Both the position numbers and the translations under genes were made by a program. Shown here piece after piece: positions 31,046 through 40,310 of a DNA stretch of 64,000 bases. Each line of letters opens with the position of its first letter. Position 1 is the stretch's first letter. The stretch is taken from NCBI GenBank assembly GCA_021780075.1, contig JAJXZL010000002.1, forward strand, positions 124,001 through 188,000, given 5' to 3'. Below the pieces are notes generated by a model. The model had not been told where the DNA came from and searched no databases. It saw nothing but the letters and a program-made list of their open reading frames with translations. This stretch comes from Acidobacteriota bacterium. Its GTDB lineage: Bacteria > Acidobacteriota > Terriglobia > Terriglobales > Acidobacteriaceae.

Positions 31046-32142
31046 GCCGCAACCCCGCTCCCGCTCAGCTTGCGTGGAGCTACGCCTTCAAGGGCTTTGG
31101 CAATGGCCGCGATGTGTTCCGGCGTATTCCCGCAGCAGCCGCCCGCAATATTGATCAGTCCATCCTTTGCAAAGTTGCCAAGGTAGCGGGCCATATCCGC
31201 CGGTCCAAGATCGAACCCGGTTTCCGAGAGCGGATTGGGCAAGCCTGCATTCGGATAGCACGAGATCGCGACGTCCGCCTTCTCCGCAAGCTCGCTCAGG
31301 AACGGATACATCAGATCCGGGCCAAGCGAGCAGTTCAGCCCCACCGAAAGCGGCTTCGCGTGCTGCATGGCATTCCAAAAGGCTTCCGTGGTCTGCGCGG
31401 AGATCAACGTCTCTCCGCCACGGCCCACCGCCGCTGAGATCATGATCGGCAGTTCTTTGCCGTCCTCATCAAAAACCTCGCGAATGCCAACCAGTGCCGC
31501 CTTTGCGTTCAGCGAGTCGAAGATCGTCTCGACCAGGAGCAGGTCTGAGCCGCCGGCGATAAGAGCGCGTACCTGCTGCTTATACGCGGCCCTTACCTGG
31601 TCAAATGTCACCATCCGGAAACCTGCATCCTCGGCATCGGGCGAGTTCGAAAGCGACACGGTGAGAGGCCCGATGGACCCCGCAACAAACCGTTGGCGTC
31701 CCGTTGCCGTCCCCACGCGATCTGCCCATGCACGGCACTGACGCGCCGATTTCTCATTGATCTCCCAGGCCAGGTTGTTGAGAAAGGGATCCTCGATGAT
31801 CTTTTGGTAGAACTCGGGATTCTTGCGGCCACCGTGTTCCCGAGGATCGTCCACAAAGAATTCGCTCTGCGTGATACTCGTCGCGCCGAAGGTATTGGTT
31901 TCAATGATGTCCGCTCCGGCCTCCAGAAACCGCCGATGGATGTCACCGATCATCTCCGGCTGAGTCAGAGTGAAAAGGTCGCCATTATTCAACAGGTCTT
32001 TCGTGGAATCCCTGAAGCGCTCCCCGCGGATATCGGCTTCCTTCATGCCGTAGGTGCGGATCGTCGTGCCCATCGCTCCATCCAGGATGGCAATCCGGCT
32101 CTCGAGGATCTTTTCAAGCGGGTGTTGGTGGATTTTGTTCAT
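31042..32142 (-). CDS. metH: Methionine synthase, N-terminal homocysteine S-methyltransferase subunit
   Basis: Zinc-dependent homocysteine-binding TIM barrel, 366 residues, matching the first domain of MetH. Seen in sequence: [20 protein letters not shown] near the N-terminus, the first zinc Cys in GLNCSLG, and the Cys pair in [13 protein letters not shown] (about residues 336-337). It is immediately followed, with a 4-base overlap, by the subunit carrying folate, B12 and activation domains, so the two form a split MetH. It could be confused with betaine-homocysteine methyltransferase, but the neighbour settles the role. Confidence 0.93.
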
Positions 32143-32504
32143 ATCCCTCTCACGGCCCTGAGCTTTGCTGTGCCGAAAAAATCCCTGCGCATCTGCAGAC
32201 GTCTCGCCCGAACTGGCATTGCATTGTTCGCTTTAGCCCTGCCGTACCCTGCACCACGACATGTACCCCTCATTATACCGGGATGGTAAATATCCCTACG
32301 CTGGTGCTTGGGCACGCATGTTTTCCGCGTCCATCAAGATGTGCAATAACCTCGCGGGCAGTTGCTCACACTGCCTGTGCACCGGCGCTTCAAAAAAGGC
32401 GGTGCAACGCGGCCAGACCGGCCTGCCTCGGATTGTGCCGCCTCCCGTTTGACTTCACCCCCCTTGATTGCCGACCATAACCTGTCGGGGGATTACATAC
32501 AGCA
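32143..32504. other. Divergent promoter region between metH and purD
   Basis: A 362-base non-coding spacer. On the minus strand a perfect TATAAT (plus-strand positions 32272-32277) lies about 130 nt before the metH start, leaving a leader long enough for regulation. No good -35 stands 17 bp upstream of it. I looked for SAM, SAH and cobalamin riboswitch cores in the leader and could not recognise one. Confidence 0.45.
32272..32277 (-). promoter_or_regulatory. Possible -10 element for split metH
   Basis: Plus-strand ATTATA reads as TATAAT toward metH. It is an exact -10 consensus match in the right orientation and place, but without a matching -35, so it is a weak call. Confidence 0.35.
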
Positions 32505-33782
32505 ATGAAAGTTCTCATCCTTGGTTCAGGGGGCCGCGAGCACGCGCTGGCCTGGGCGGTCAAGCGCAGCCGCCGCGTCACAGAGGTCGTCTGCGCACCG
32601 GGCAATGGCGGCATTGCGCAGGTGGCCCGCTGCGTCCCAGTGGACCTGAAAGACCTCGACGCCATGGTGCGATTAGCCGAGGCCGAGCAGCCCGCCCTCA
32701 CCATCGTCGGCCCCGAGCTGCCGCTCTCCCTCGGCATCGTGGATGCGCTGCAGGCGTGCAACATGCGCGTCTTTGGCCCCTCGCGCGAGGCGGCACGGCT
32801 GGAGTCGAGCAAGGGCTTCGCCAAGCAGTTCATGAAGCGCAACAAGATTCCCACGGCCAGCTATGCGGTGTGCACCAGCATGGCCGAATTCGAAAGAGAA
32901 GTCGCAACCTTTCACGCCCCCATCGTGGTAAAGGCCGATGGCCTCGCCGCAGGCAAGGGCGTCCTCATCTGCGAGTCGCGCAACACCGCGCTTGAAGCCG
33001 CCCGTGGCCTCTTCAGCGGCGCGCTGCTGGGCTCGGCCGAGCAGCAAGTGGTCATTGAGGAGTTCCTCGAAGGCGACGAGGTTAGCTTTCTCTGCCTCAG
33101 CGACGGCAAAAACGTGGCTCCGCTGGCGCCCGCGCAGGACCACAAGCGCATTGGCGAGGGCGACACCGGCCCCAACACGGGCGGCATGGGCGTCTACTCG
33201 ACAGACACGATCCTTGAGCACGGCATGACGGAGTGGATTCTGCACCACATTGCCGAGCCCACCGTCCGCGGCATGGCAGAGGAAGGCACGCCGTTTGTCG
33301 GCGTTCTCTACTGCGGGCTGATGATGACGGCTCGCGGGCCTGAAGTGCTGGAGTACAACGCGCGCTTCGGCGACCCGGAAACCCAGGCCATTCTGCTGCG
33401 GATGGAGAGCGACCTGGTGGACGCGCTGGATGCCTGCATCGACGGCCGCCTCGGCCAGTCCACCCTTCGCTGGAGCCCCGGCGCCTCAGTCTGCGTCGTG
33501 GCCAGTTCCTCCGGCTATCCCGGCAGCTACAAGACGGGCTTTCCCATCAGCGGCCTCGGCACAGCCGCACAGATTCCGGGCGTGCAGGTTTTCCACTCCG
33601 GCACATCGCGCGTTGGCAGCCAGATCGTCACCAGCGGAGGCCGCGTGCTGGGCGTAACCGCCGCGGGCGACTCGCTGCGGCAGGCGCTGGACCGCGCCTA
33701 CCAGGCTATGGGCGAGATTCAGTTCGAGGGAATCTACTTTCGCCGCGACATTGGCCATCGCGCGCTGGCAAAAAAGTCGTAA
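32505..33782 (+). CDS. purD: Phosphoribosylamine-glycine ligase
   Basis: ATP-dependent ligation of glycine to 5-phosphoribosylamine, the second step of purine synthesis. The 425 residues match GARS length and layout: N-domain MKVLILGSGGREHALAWAVK; ATP-grasp domain with PIVVKADGLAAGKGVLICES and EEFLEGDEVSFLCLSDGKNV; the signature QDHKRIGEGDTGPNTGGMGV; and the metal-binding EYNARFGDPETQ. The C-terminal domain is complete. It converges with the zinc-ribbon gene. No other pur genes lie next to it, so it is not in a pur cluster here. Confidence 0.96.
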   Translation: MKVLILGSGGREHALAWAVKRSRRVTEVVCAPGNGGIAQVARCVPVDLKDLDAMVRLAEAEQPALTIVGPELPLSLGIVDALQACNMRVFGPSREAARLESSKGFAKQFMKRNKIPTASYAVCTSMAEFEREVATFHAPIVVKADGLAAGKGVLICESRNTALEAARGLFSGALLGSAEQQVVIEEFLEGDEVSFLCLSDGKNVAPLAPAQDHKRIGEGDTGPNTGGMGVYSTDTILEHGMTEWILHHIAEPTVRGMAEEGTPFVGVLYCGLMMTARGPEVLEYNARFGDPETQAILLRMESDLVDALDACIDGRLGQSTLRWSPGASVCVVASSSGYPGSYKTGFPISGLGTAAQIPGVQVFHSGTSRVGSQIVTSGGRVLGVTAAGDSLRQALDRAYQAMGEIQFEGIYFRRDIGHRALAKKS

Positions 33783-33793
33783 ACGCCAGGCGG

Positions 33794-34168
33794 TCAGCTC
33801 GGATCCAGACCGCCGCCCCCTGGCTCCCTCGTCGGTGAAAGCGCCGCAGTGGCGGGATAGAGAATCTCCGGCTTCGCGCCCGACGCAGAAGCCTTCCCCG
33901 GCTGCTTCTGGAAGCACGAACGGCACAGCACCGGCCGGCCCTGGGTGGGCTTGAACGGCACCGTCGTTGCCGTGCCACACTCCGAACAGGTGGTGCGCGT
34001 TTCAGTACGCGCACGTCCGCTACTGCTGGCGCGCTTCGCCTTGCACTGCTTGCAGCGCTTGGGGTCGTTCGTGAACTGTTTGTCGTGGAAAAATAACTGT
34101 TCTCCGGCGGTGAAAATGAATTCAGCGCCGCAATCGATGCACTTCAATACGCGATCGGTAAACTCCAT
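33794..34168 (-). CDS. Zinc-ribbon protein with four CxxC pairs
   Basis: A 124-residue protein starting MEFTDRVLKC at 34168; a GGGGA stretch lies about 8 nt upstream, while the longer frame to 34399 reads as non-coding. It has four CxxC pairs: C10/C13, C39/C42, C61/C64 and C82/C85, giving two zinc ribbons. The first ribbon (VLKCIDCGAEFIFTAGEQ ... KRCKQCK) matches a widespread 'probable zinc-ribbon' family; the second resembles CxxC-x-GH/CxxC proteins. The tail is Pro/Gly-rich. Role unknown; nucleic-acid binding is plausible but not shown. The gene is convergent with purD. Confidence 0.75.
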   Translation of the reverse strand: MEFTDRVLKCIDCGAEFIFTAGEQLFFHDKQFTNDPKRCKQCKAKRASSSGRARTETRTTCSECGTATTVPFKPTQGRPVLCRSCFQKQPGKASASGAKPEILYPATAALSPTREPGGGGLDPS

Positions 34169-34494
34169 GGCCGGCGTCCCCAAAAGAAGGGAAATACGCA
34201 GAGTTCGGCCAGAGCACAACCAACTTGCCGGTCCCGTTTCCCCATCTTCGTGCTGCGATTCACAACAAGGGCCCGGGCCGCGAAAAGAACCGCGGCAACG
34301 TGTCATGCCTGCCAGACAAGCCAGCCAGACTGAGTGAAGCACCGCCGCGCCTGGGGGGGTAGGGAACGGCAGTTCAAGGGAAAGAAAGAATCGCGACACC
34401 CCGCCCCCGTCTTATCTGGTCTCTCTGGCACAGCCTGCTTCGTTTCCGCAGACGATGCCGGGGGGCGGCGTGTCACGATCCGGTTGCTACTAAA
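34169..34494. other. Intergenic region between zinc-ribbon gene and rpsU
   Basis: A 326-base stretch upstream of the zinc-ribbon gene and downstream of rpsU, both on the minus strand. It contains G-runs around 34349-34356 and 34450-34456, but no hairpin followed by T-run and no supported gene. Confidence 0.4.
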
Positions 34495-34692
34495 CTAGTC
34501 CTGCTCTTTGCGAGCCTTCTTGCGATTCCGCTTGCGCGCCAATGCTGCCTTGACGCGGCGCTTCTCACCGGGCTTCAGGTAGTAGGAGTGACGCTTGACT
34601 TCCTTAATGATGTCCTCCTGCTGTACCTTCCGCTTAAACCGGCGCAGCGCATTTTCGAGCGGCTCGCCTTCCTGTACGCGAACCTCTGCCAA
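34495..34692 (-). CDS. rpsU: 30S ribosomal protein S21
   Basis: Small basic ribosomal protein of 65 residues needed for initiation on the 30S subunit. The core PLENALRRFKRKVQQEDIIK and the basic C-terminus RKRNRKKARKEQ are characteristic. The start is a TTG at 34690-34692; GGAGGT lies 8 nt upstream, which supports this non-ATG start. It stands alone on the minus strand, divergent from the hexapeptide-protein gene. Confidence 0.95.
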   Translation of the reverse strand: MAEVRVQEGEPLENALRRFKRKVQQEDIIKEVKRHSYYLKPGEKRRVKAALARKRNRKKARKEQD

Positions 34693-34900
34693 AGAATCCC
34701 ACCTCCAAACCTGCCTATAAGCTCTTTCATGATACTGGAATTTCCCCGCTTCCGCTCAAAAGAATCGCCCCTCCGCGCCTGAATTCTCCCCAATCCAGCC
34801 CATCCGGCGCGCTCAGCCACCCCCAAGCACCACAAAACCGGCGGCTTGCTCCCCCAGCCTGCCGCTCTTGTTCTAGACTTGCCTCTGAGGCTTCATTTCC

Positions 34901-35425
34901 ATGATCCGCAGTTACCAGGGGCAGCTCCCCCGCATTCCCGATAGTTGCTACGTCGATCTCTCCGCCCAGGTCATCGGCGACGTGACGCTCGGCGAGCGCT
35001 CCTCCGTCTGGATGAACGCCGTCCTCCGCGGCGACGTCAACTCCATCCGCGTCGGCGCCAACTCCAACGTGCAGGACTGCGCCGTGCTCCATGGCCAGCG
35101 CAACCTTTACCCCGTCCATGTCGGCGACTGGGTCACCATCGGCCACAACGCCACCGTCCACGGCTGCATCGTTGAAGACGCCGTCCTCATCGGCATGGGC
35201 GTCACCATCCTTAACGATTCCCGCATCGGCGAGGGCTCCATCATCGCCGCCGGAGCCGTCGTCCCCGAGCACACCGTCGTCCCACCCCGCACGCTCTGGG
35301 CTGGCGTCCCCGCCAAAATGCGCCGCGAACTCGCCGACGCAGACCGCAAGCTCATCCTCGAATACGCGCAGAACTACCTCGATTACGTCGAAATCTACCT
35401 CGCCGAGATGCGCGAGCAAAAGTAG
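34901..35425 (+). CDS. Gamma-carbonic-anhydrase-like hexapeptide-repeat protein
   Basis: Left-handed beta-helix protein of 174 residues, trimeric in the family. Hexapeptide repeats run from about residue 20 to 130. The three His positions typical of gamma-class carbonic anhydrases are present, in CAVLHG, TIGHNATVHG (two His). An N-terminal SYQGQLPRIPDSCYVDLSAQ and a C-terminal helix complete the family layout (YrdA/PaaY-like). Activity as carbonic anhydrase is possible; many such proteins have no demonstrated activity. Codons end in C far more often than in the metH or RND regions, a feature shared with genes up to about 50 kb. Confidence 0.88.
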   Translation: MIRSYQGQLPRIPDSCYVDLSAQVIGDVTLGERSSVWMNAVLRGDVNSIRVGANSNVQDCAVLHGQRNLYPVHVGDWVTIGHNATVHGCIVEDAVLIGMGVTILNDSRIGEGSIIAAGAVVPEHTVVPPRTLWAGVPAKMRRELADADRKLILEYAQNYLDYVEIYLAEMREQK

Positions 35426-35451
35426 CTCAAATCCTCACCCCCAGGAGACCC

Positions 35452-36303
35452 ATGACCGCCAGCGCCTCGCCAAGCCGCCCCGCACGCGCCGCCCGCCACC
35501 GCTACATGGCCATGCTTTCCACCACCCTGCTGCTCGCCGCCACTCTCGCCGCCAGCGCCCAGTCCGGGCCCAACGCCGATCCCGCCATGCTCCCCGACGC
35601 GCCACAAGCCCAGGCTCAGTCTCAGGCCCAGCCCCAGGACGCCGTCACCGTGCGCAACACCCCGCGCAATATCCTGCATGACCAGCTCGCCATCTGGACC
35701 AGCCCTGTCCGCCTGCGCCCGCACGATCTCGTGTGGCTCGCTCCCTTTGCCGTCGTCACCGGCGTCTCCATCGCCACGGACCACCACACCATGAGCCAGG
35801 TCGTCTCCCGCGACCCTAGCTTCAACAACGCCAACGTCAATGCTTCCAACGCCATGATCGGCGGCTTTATTGCCGCGCCCGTCGCGCTCTTCGGTTACGG
35901 CCATTTTGAGCAGAATGAGCATGCGCGCGAGGCTGGCATCCTCAGCGGAGAAGCGCTCCTCGACGGCGTCGGCGTCGAGGAAGGCATGAAGCTCATCTTC
36001 TGGCGCGAGCGCCCCGCCCTCGACAACGCCCGCGGCAAGTTCTTCCAGTCCGGCGCGGGCATTGACTCCTCATTCCCGTCATCCCACAGCGTCCTCGCCT
36101 GGGCCACAGCCTCCGCCATCGCCACCGAGTACCCGAAGTTCTGGACGCAAACCCTCGTCTATTCCGGCGCCACCGCCATCAGCCTCACCCGCGTCCTCGG
36201 CCAGCAGCATTTCCCCACGGATGTCCTCGTCGGCGCCACCGCCGGATGGCTCGTCGGCCGCTACGTCGTCCACCACCACCGCCATGCGCCCGCTGCACAC
36301 TGA
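35452..36303 (+). CDS. PAP2-family phosphatase, exported/membrane-associated
   Basis: Acid-phosphatase/lipid-phosphatase superfamily, 283 residues. An N-terminal hydrophobic segment (about 17-36) is a signal or anchor, followed by an Ala/Gln/Pro-rich linker. The three PAP2 motifs are all present: KLIFWRERP (K-x6-RP), FPSSHS (PSxH type) and TRVLGQQHFPTDVL (SR-x5-H-x3-D type). Likely substrates are undecaprenyl diphosphate or phosphatidic-acid-like lipids, but this cannot be read off. It lies 26 nt after the hexapeptide-protein gene and may be co-transcribed. Confidence 0.87.
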   Translation: MTASASPSRPARAARHRYMAMLSTTLLLAATLAASAQSGPNADPAMLPDAPQAQAQSQAQPQDAVTVRNTPRNILHDQLAIWTSPVRLRPHDLVWLAPFAVVTGVSIATDHHTMSQVVSRDPSFNNANVNASNAMIGGFIAAPVALFGYGHFEQNEHAREAGILSGEALLDGVGVEEGMKLIFWRERPALDNARGKFFQSGAGIDSSFPSSHSVLAWATASAIATEYPKFWTQTLVYSGATAISLTRVLGQQHFPTDVLVGATAGWLVGRYVVHHHRHAPAAH

Positions 36304-36345
36304 TCCGGCACAGCAGGCTGACTCCTGATCCCTGATCCCTGATCT

Positions 36346-37374
36346 CTACACCGGCGGCGGATTCCGCTCCGCAAACTGCCGCTGGTGCCAGTAGGGATAG
36401 ACCGGCGCTGTCGCGCTGGCCTTGTCCAGCTTCGCCACCTGCTCCGCCGTCAGATTCCAGCCCACCGCATTCAGGTTCTGCTTGAGTTGCTCCTCGTTGC
36501 GCGCGCCCAGAATCAGCGACGCCACCGTGGGCCGCTGCAGCAGCCAGTTCAGCGCCACCTGCGGAACCGTCTTGCCTGTCTCCGCCGCCACCTCGTCCAG
36601 CGCATCCACCACCGTGTACAGATACTCGTCCGGCATCTGCGGACCGTTCTCCGCCGTCTTGTGCAGGCGGCTCACCTCAGGCAGTGGCTGCCCCCGGCGA
36701 ATCTTGCCCGTCAGCCGTCCCCAGCCCAGCGGACTCCACACCAGCGCGCCGACTTTCTGGTCCAGCCCCAGCGGCATCAGCTCCCACTCATACTCGCGCC
36801 CCACCAGCGAGTAGTACACCTGGTGCGCCACAAACCGCGTCCACCCATGCCGCTCCGCCACCGCCAGCGACTTCATCAGGTGCCAGCCCGAAAAATTCGA
36901 GCACGCGATATACCGCACCTTGCCCTCGCGCACAAAGGTGTTCAGCGTATCCTGCACCTCTTCAATCGGCGTCAGCGCGTCAAAGCCGTGCAGATGGTAG
37001 ATGTCCACATACTCGGTGCCCAGCCGCCGCAGGCTGTTCTCCAGCGAGTAGCGCAGGTGATACCGCGACGACCCCACGCGGTTCGGCCCATCCTCAAAGC
37101 GAAACGTCACCTTCGTCGAAATCAGCGCCTTGTCGCGCCGCCCGACGAGCGCCTTGCCCAGCACCTCTTCCGAGCGGCCATTCGAGTACACATCCGCCGT
37201 GTCAAACAGGTTGACGCCAGCCTCCATGCAGATGTCCACGATGTGCCGCGCCTCGGCGACGTCTGCCGTTGCGCCCCACGCATCAAAAAATTCGCTGCCG
37301 CCGCCAAACGTGCCAGCGCCAAAACTCAATACGGGAACCTTGAGGCCCGAGCCTCCAAGCAGTCTGTATTCCAT
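36346..37374 (-). CDS. Aldo/keto reductase
   Basis: NADPH-dependent carbonyl reductase, TIM barrel, 342 residues from the Met at 37374 (MEYRLLGGSGLKVP). The catalytic tetrad is visible: Asp and Tyr in NLFDTADVYSNGRSEEVLGK, Lys in LISTKVTF and His in IYHLHGFD. It belongs to the YajO/Tas/general-stress AKR group. The frame extends upstream to 37419 but the shorter start matches the family. It stands alone; the substrate is unknown. Confidence 0.92.
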   Translation of the reverse strand: MEYRLLGGSGLKVPVLSFGAGTFGGGSEFFDAWGATADVAEARHIVDICMEAGVNLFDTADVYSNGRSEEVLGKALVGRRDKALISTKVTFRFEDGPNRVGSSRYHLRYSLENSLRRLGTEYVDIYHLHGFDALTPIEEVQDTLNTFVREGKVRYIACSNFSGWHLMKSLAVAERHGWTRFVAHQVYYSLVGREYEWELMPLGLDQKVGALVWSPLGWGRLTGKIRRGQPLPEVSRLHKTAENGPQMPDEYLYTVVDALDEVAAETGKTVPQVALNWLLQRPTVASLILGARNEEQLKQNLNAVGWNLTAEQVAKLDKASATAPVYPYWHQRQFAERNPPPV

Positions 37375-37467
37375 GCCAGCTAGCATGCCGCAGCCCCACC
37401 CGTCAGCGCAAATCGGCATTTATGCATTACTGGTTGAATTAGTTCAAGGCAGGGCGTACAGGAGACG

Positions 37468-38043
37468 CTAACTCTTCGGAGGTGCGCTTTCGACCTCGAC
37501 CATTCCCAGATCCTTCCTAGCCGCGATAATGATCGAATCTACGAGCGCTAGATAAGCAACTGTGTAGTCCAACAAGCCATCGCTAATAGCGGATTTCGCC
37601 TTTTCACTGACGGCCACCCACGAGCCCATCAAGGGGGCAATTATGCTTCTATCTATAAAAAGACGATTAAAAAAGACCTGCTGAGCATGTCGCACCTTCT
37701 CGATCATCTCTTTCGTAGCAGGAGAGGACTCCTCCGTCATTCTTGCAACAATGGGCAACGAATCCTGAGCGGCCTTTACGGCTTCAAGCAACTCCCGCCA
37801 TTCCGCCTTCTTCTGATCACGTTCCCACTGCTCATGCTCAGTCTCTCGGTTCTTCCTGAATGACCAAGCGGCAATACCAACACCGGCCGCAATTGAAAGC
37901 AAACTGACAACTGTTTGAACGACCGTCGCTAAGAGTGACTTCCACCAAGGGACTGCTGCAGCCTGTTCCACGCAATGAACCTGCATGGCGCCTTGCGCCT
38001 GCGCTGCCAAAGCCCCAATTATCCCCTCCAAATGCCAGACCAT
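37468..38043 (-). CDS. Orphan protein with one transmembrane segment and helical tail
   Basis: Not recognised. The 191-residue frame has a transmembrane segment (LLATVVQTVVSLLSIAAGVG, about 38-58), then a charged, probably coiled-coil stretch (FRKNRETEHEQWERDQKKAE) and a mainly helical C-terminal domain. A later start (Met20, at 37986) is possible. Base composition is visibly more AT-rich than flanking genes, hinting at acquisition from elsewhere. No neighbour suggests a function. Confidence 0.5.
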   Translation of the reverse strand: MVWHLEGIIGALAAQAQGAMQVHCVEQAAAVPWWKSLLATVVQTVVSLLSIAAGVGIAAWSFRKNRETEHEQWERDQKKAEWRELLEAVKAAQDSLPIVARMTEESSPATKEMIEKVRHAQQVFFNRLFIDRSIIAPLMGSWVAVSEKAKSAISDGLLDYTVAYLALVDSIIIAARKDLGMVEVESAPPKS

Positions 38044-38138
38044 CGGCTGTCACCTTGCATCCTAAGAAGTTGCCCCAAAAGGTTAGCATTTGGAGCCAAT
38101 TCCTCAAAGCCATGCGCGGCACCCGCAAGCTCGGCAGA

Positions 38139-38837
38139 CTACCCGTAGTTCACCGTGCGTCCCGGCCGCCTTTGCCTGAACGGCAAATAGAGCAGCGCAA
38201 ACAACACCAGCGCGATCCCCTCACCGGACGCAATGTACCAGGGCCACGGCCCCATAAAATCCAGCAGGGACGGATTGGCAGGCTTCCAGCACACATACAT
38301 ATAGTTCGTCTTGAAAAGTAAATTGAACACGCCCACCGCCAATGCAAAGGCATTCCCAGCCAGAAAGGCCCTCCACACTGATCCCGGTCGCGGACGCGCC
38401 GATCCGGCCCAGACCAGATACAGCACCGCAACCACAACCATTCCATGCGTCACGAAAAACTCGACGGTCAAAAAGGATGGAAACGGCTCCCACAGGTCCG
38501 GTGTGAGTAACGCCATTGGAGTGCCCGCAAGAGCTCCATAGTAAGCAAGATCAAAAATCGCAGCGTTCAAAGTAAACAAGGCAATAATCGTCAGGCAAAG
38601 CGTCGCATCGCACAATTCCAGAGGAAGACTCCCGGGAAAGGAAAGCCAGTGCCGCCACGCCTGGTAGCCGTACCAGATAAAGGCATTCAACAGCAGGAAC
38701 ACACCCAGTCCGAGTCGAATCGCTCTCTCCCCTGCGCGGAACCGGCGCGCCAGCAGCGCGAGCATGGCTGCCGTGACAGGGGCAGCGCTCAGGATGGCAA
38801 TGTGCAAGAGCCCGAATAGTCTGAAGTTCGACTCCAT
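38139..38837 (-). CDS. TIGR02206-family (YwaF-like) integral membrane protein
   Basis: A 232-residue protein with about seven hydrophobic segments. The motif SLPLELCDATLCLTIIALFT and the ending region FKTNYMYVCWKPANPSLLDF with GPWPWYI are typical of the YwaF/TIGR02206 family. The start at 38837 is supported by a GGGGGTGG stretch 7-12 nt upstream. The same frame runs on much further upstream, but that part is only the complement of hisS and is not coding. Function is unknown in this family. Confidence 0.8.
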   Translation of the reverse strand: MESNFRLFGLLHIAILSAAPVTAAMLALLARRFRAGERAIRLGLGVFLLLNAFIWYGYQAWRHWLSFPGSLPLELCDATLCLTIIALFTLNAAIFDLAYYGALAGTPMALLTPDLWEPFPSFLTVEFFVTHGMVVVAVLYLVWAGSARPRPGSVWRAFLAGNAFALAVGVFNLLFKTNYMYVCWKPANPSLLDFMGPWPWYIASGEGIALVLFALLYLPFRQRRPGRTVNYG

Positions 38838-39011
38838 ACGGAATCCACCCCCGCCTTCAAAGGCAGGCACCTCCGCAAGGTCCAAGCAACTCGCCTTCCG
38901 AGTATCCCACCAAATCTCGGTACCGGATGTGACGCTCACGCGCAACTCCCTCCCTGCCTCGCGGCTTCGGTTCGCCGCCGGCGCATTCGCCCCATTTAAA
39001 CTAAATAGGTT

Positions 39012-40310
39012 ATGTCCACTCTCAAAGCCGTGCGCGGCACCCGCGACCTTCTGCCGCCTGAGACCGCTCTCTGGAACCACATCGAGGCCGTTGCCCGTGC
39101 CGTCTTCGCCCGCTACAACTTTGGCGAGATCCGCACCCCCATCTTTGAAGACACCTCCCTCTTCGCCCGCGGCGTCGGCGAAGAAACCGACATCGTCTCC
39201 AAGGAGATGTACACCTGGGAAGACCGCGCCCGCGCGCAATCGGAAAAATCCCAGTCCCTCACCCTCCGCCCCGAAAACACCGCCGGCGTAGTCCGCGCCT
39301 ACATCGAGCACAAGCTCGGCGAAACCGGCCAGCTCCAAAAGCTCTATTACATCGGCCCGCAGTTCCGCCGCGAGCGCCCGCAGAAGGGCCGCTACCGCCA
39401 GTTCTTCCAGATCGGCGCTGAAGTCATCGGCCCGCCCAGTGCAGGCAGTGAGTCGCCCCTCCGCGACGCTGAAATCCTTGAAATGCTCGCCACACTCCTC
39501 GACGAGCTCGGCATCACCGGCTGGACGCTCCAGCTCAACTCCGTCGGCTCCTCTGCTGACCGCGCCCGCTACAACGAGGCTCTCCGCGCCGCCCTCGAAC
39601 CCATCGCCCACACCATGTGTGCAGACTGCCAGCGCCGCGCCGTCACCAACCCCCTCCGCGTCCTAGACTGCAAAGTCCCCGAGGACCAGCCCATCATCGA
39701 AAAGCTCCCCCGCATCGTCGACCTTCTCGATCCGGCATCCGTAGAGCACTTCGCCGCCGTCACCGCCGCGCTCGACGCAGCCGGCGTGCCCTACACGCGC
39801 AACCACCGCCTCGTCCGTGGCCTCGACTACTACACCCGCACCACCTTCGAGTTCACCCACGGCGGCCTCGGCGCGCAGAACGCCCTGCTCGGCGGCGGCC
39901 GTTATGACGGCCTTAGCGAGGCCATCGGCGGCCCCAAGGCCCCCGGCATCGGCTTCGCCATCGGCCTTGACCGCCTCGTGCTGACCTTGCAAGCGCAGGA
40001 ACTCAACCAAGAGTCTGCCCCACCGCAGGCAGATGCCTACATTGCACCCCTCGGCGAAGCCATGAACGCCGCCGCGCTGTCGCTGGCCCGCGAACTGCGC
40101 CGCGTGGGCCTGGCCGTCGAGCTCGGAGATGGCAGTTTCCGCCTCAAAAAGTCCTTTGAAGCCGCCGACAAGACCGCCCGCTGCATCGTCATCCTCGGCG
40201 AAGACGAGCTTCAATCCGGTATCCTTACAGTGAAGGACTTCTCCACCGGCACCCAAACAAAGGTTCCTCGCGCGGACCTGGCCGCGTTTCTGGCCGAACC
40301 GTCGAAGTAA
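39012..40310 (+). CDS. hisS: Histidine-tRNA ligase
   Basis: Class II aminoacyl-tRNA synthetase charging tRNA-His. The 432 residues show AVRGTRDLLPPETALWNHIE at the N-terminus, motif 2 around FRRERPQKGRYRQFFQIGAE, the histidine-binding LVRGLDYYTRTTFEF, motif 3 in GGGRYDGL ... GIGFAIGLDRL, and the C-terminal anticodon-binding domain (about 335-430). Only a weak ribosome binding site precedes the ATG. It is followed on the same strand by aspS after a spacer holding a palindrome cluster. Confidence 0.97.
   Translation: MSTLKAVRGTRDLLPPETALWNHIEAVARAVFARYNFGEIRTPIFEDTSLFARGVGEETDIVSKEMYTWEDRARAQSEKSQSLTLRPENTAGVVRAYIEHKLGETGQLQKLYYIGPQFRRERPQKGRYRQFFQIGAEVIGPPSAGSESPLRDAEILEMLATLLDELGITGWTLQLNSVGSSADRARYNEALRAALEPIAHTMCADCQRRAVTNPLRVLDCKVPEDQPIIEKLPRIVDLLDPASVEHFAAVTAALDAAGVPYTRNHRLVRGLDYYTRTTFEFTHGGLGAQNALLGGGRYDGLSEAIGGPKAPGIGFAIGLDRLVLTLQAQELNQESAPPQADAYIAPLGEAMNAAALSLARELRRVGLAVELGDGSFRLKKSFEAADKTARCIVILGEDELQSGILTVKDFSTGTQTKVPRADLAAFLAEPSK

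Noticed and set aside
32143-32300. SAM, SAH or cobalamin riboswitch in the metH leader
   Set aside because: The leader length would allow one, but none of the conserved cores could be matched by eye; a covariance search would be decisive.
33789-33814. Terminator between purD and the zinc-ribbon gene (GGCGGTC/GACCGCC)
   Set aside because: The repeat overlaps the zinc-ribbon coding end, the loop is long and there is no T-run.
36319-36345. Direct repeats of CTGATCC after the PAP2 gene
   Set aside because: Only three short imperfect copies between convergent genes; too little to call an element.
38838-39611. Long minus-strand extension of the YwaF-like frame (490 residues in all)
   Set aside because: It is the complement of hisS; hisS is a certain gene, and the true membrane protein starts at 38837 behind its own ribosome binding site.
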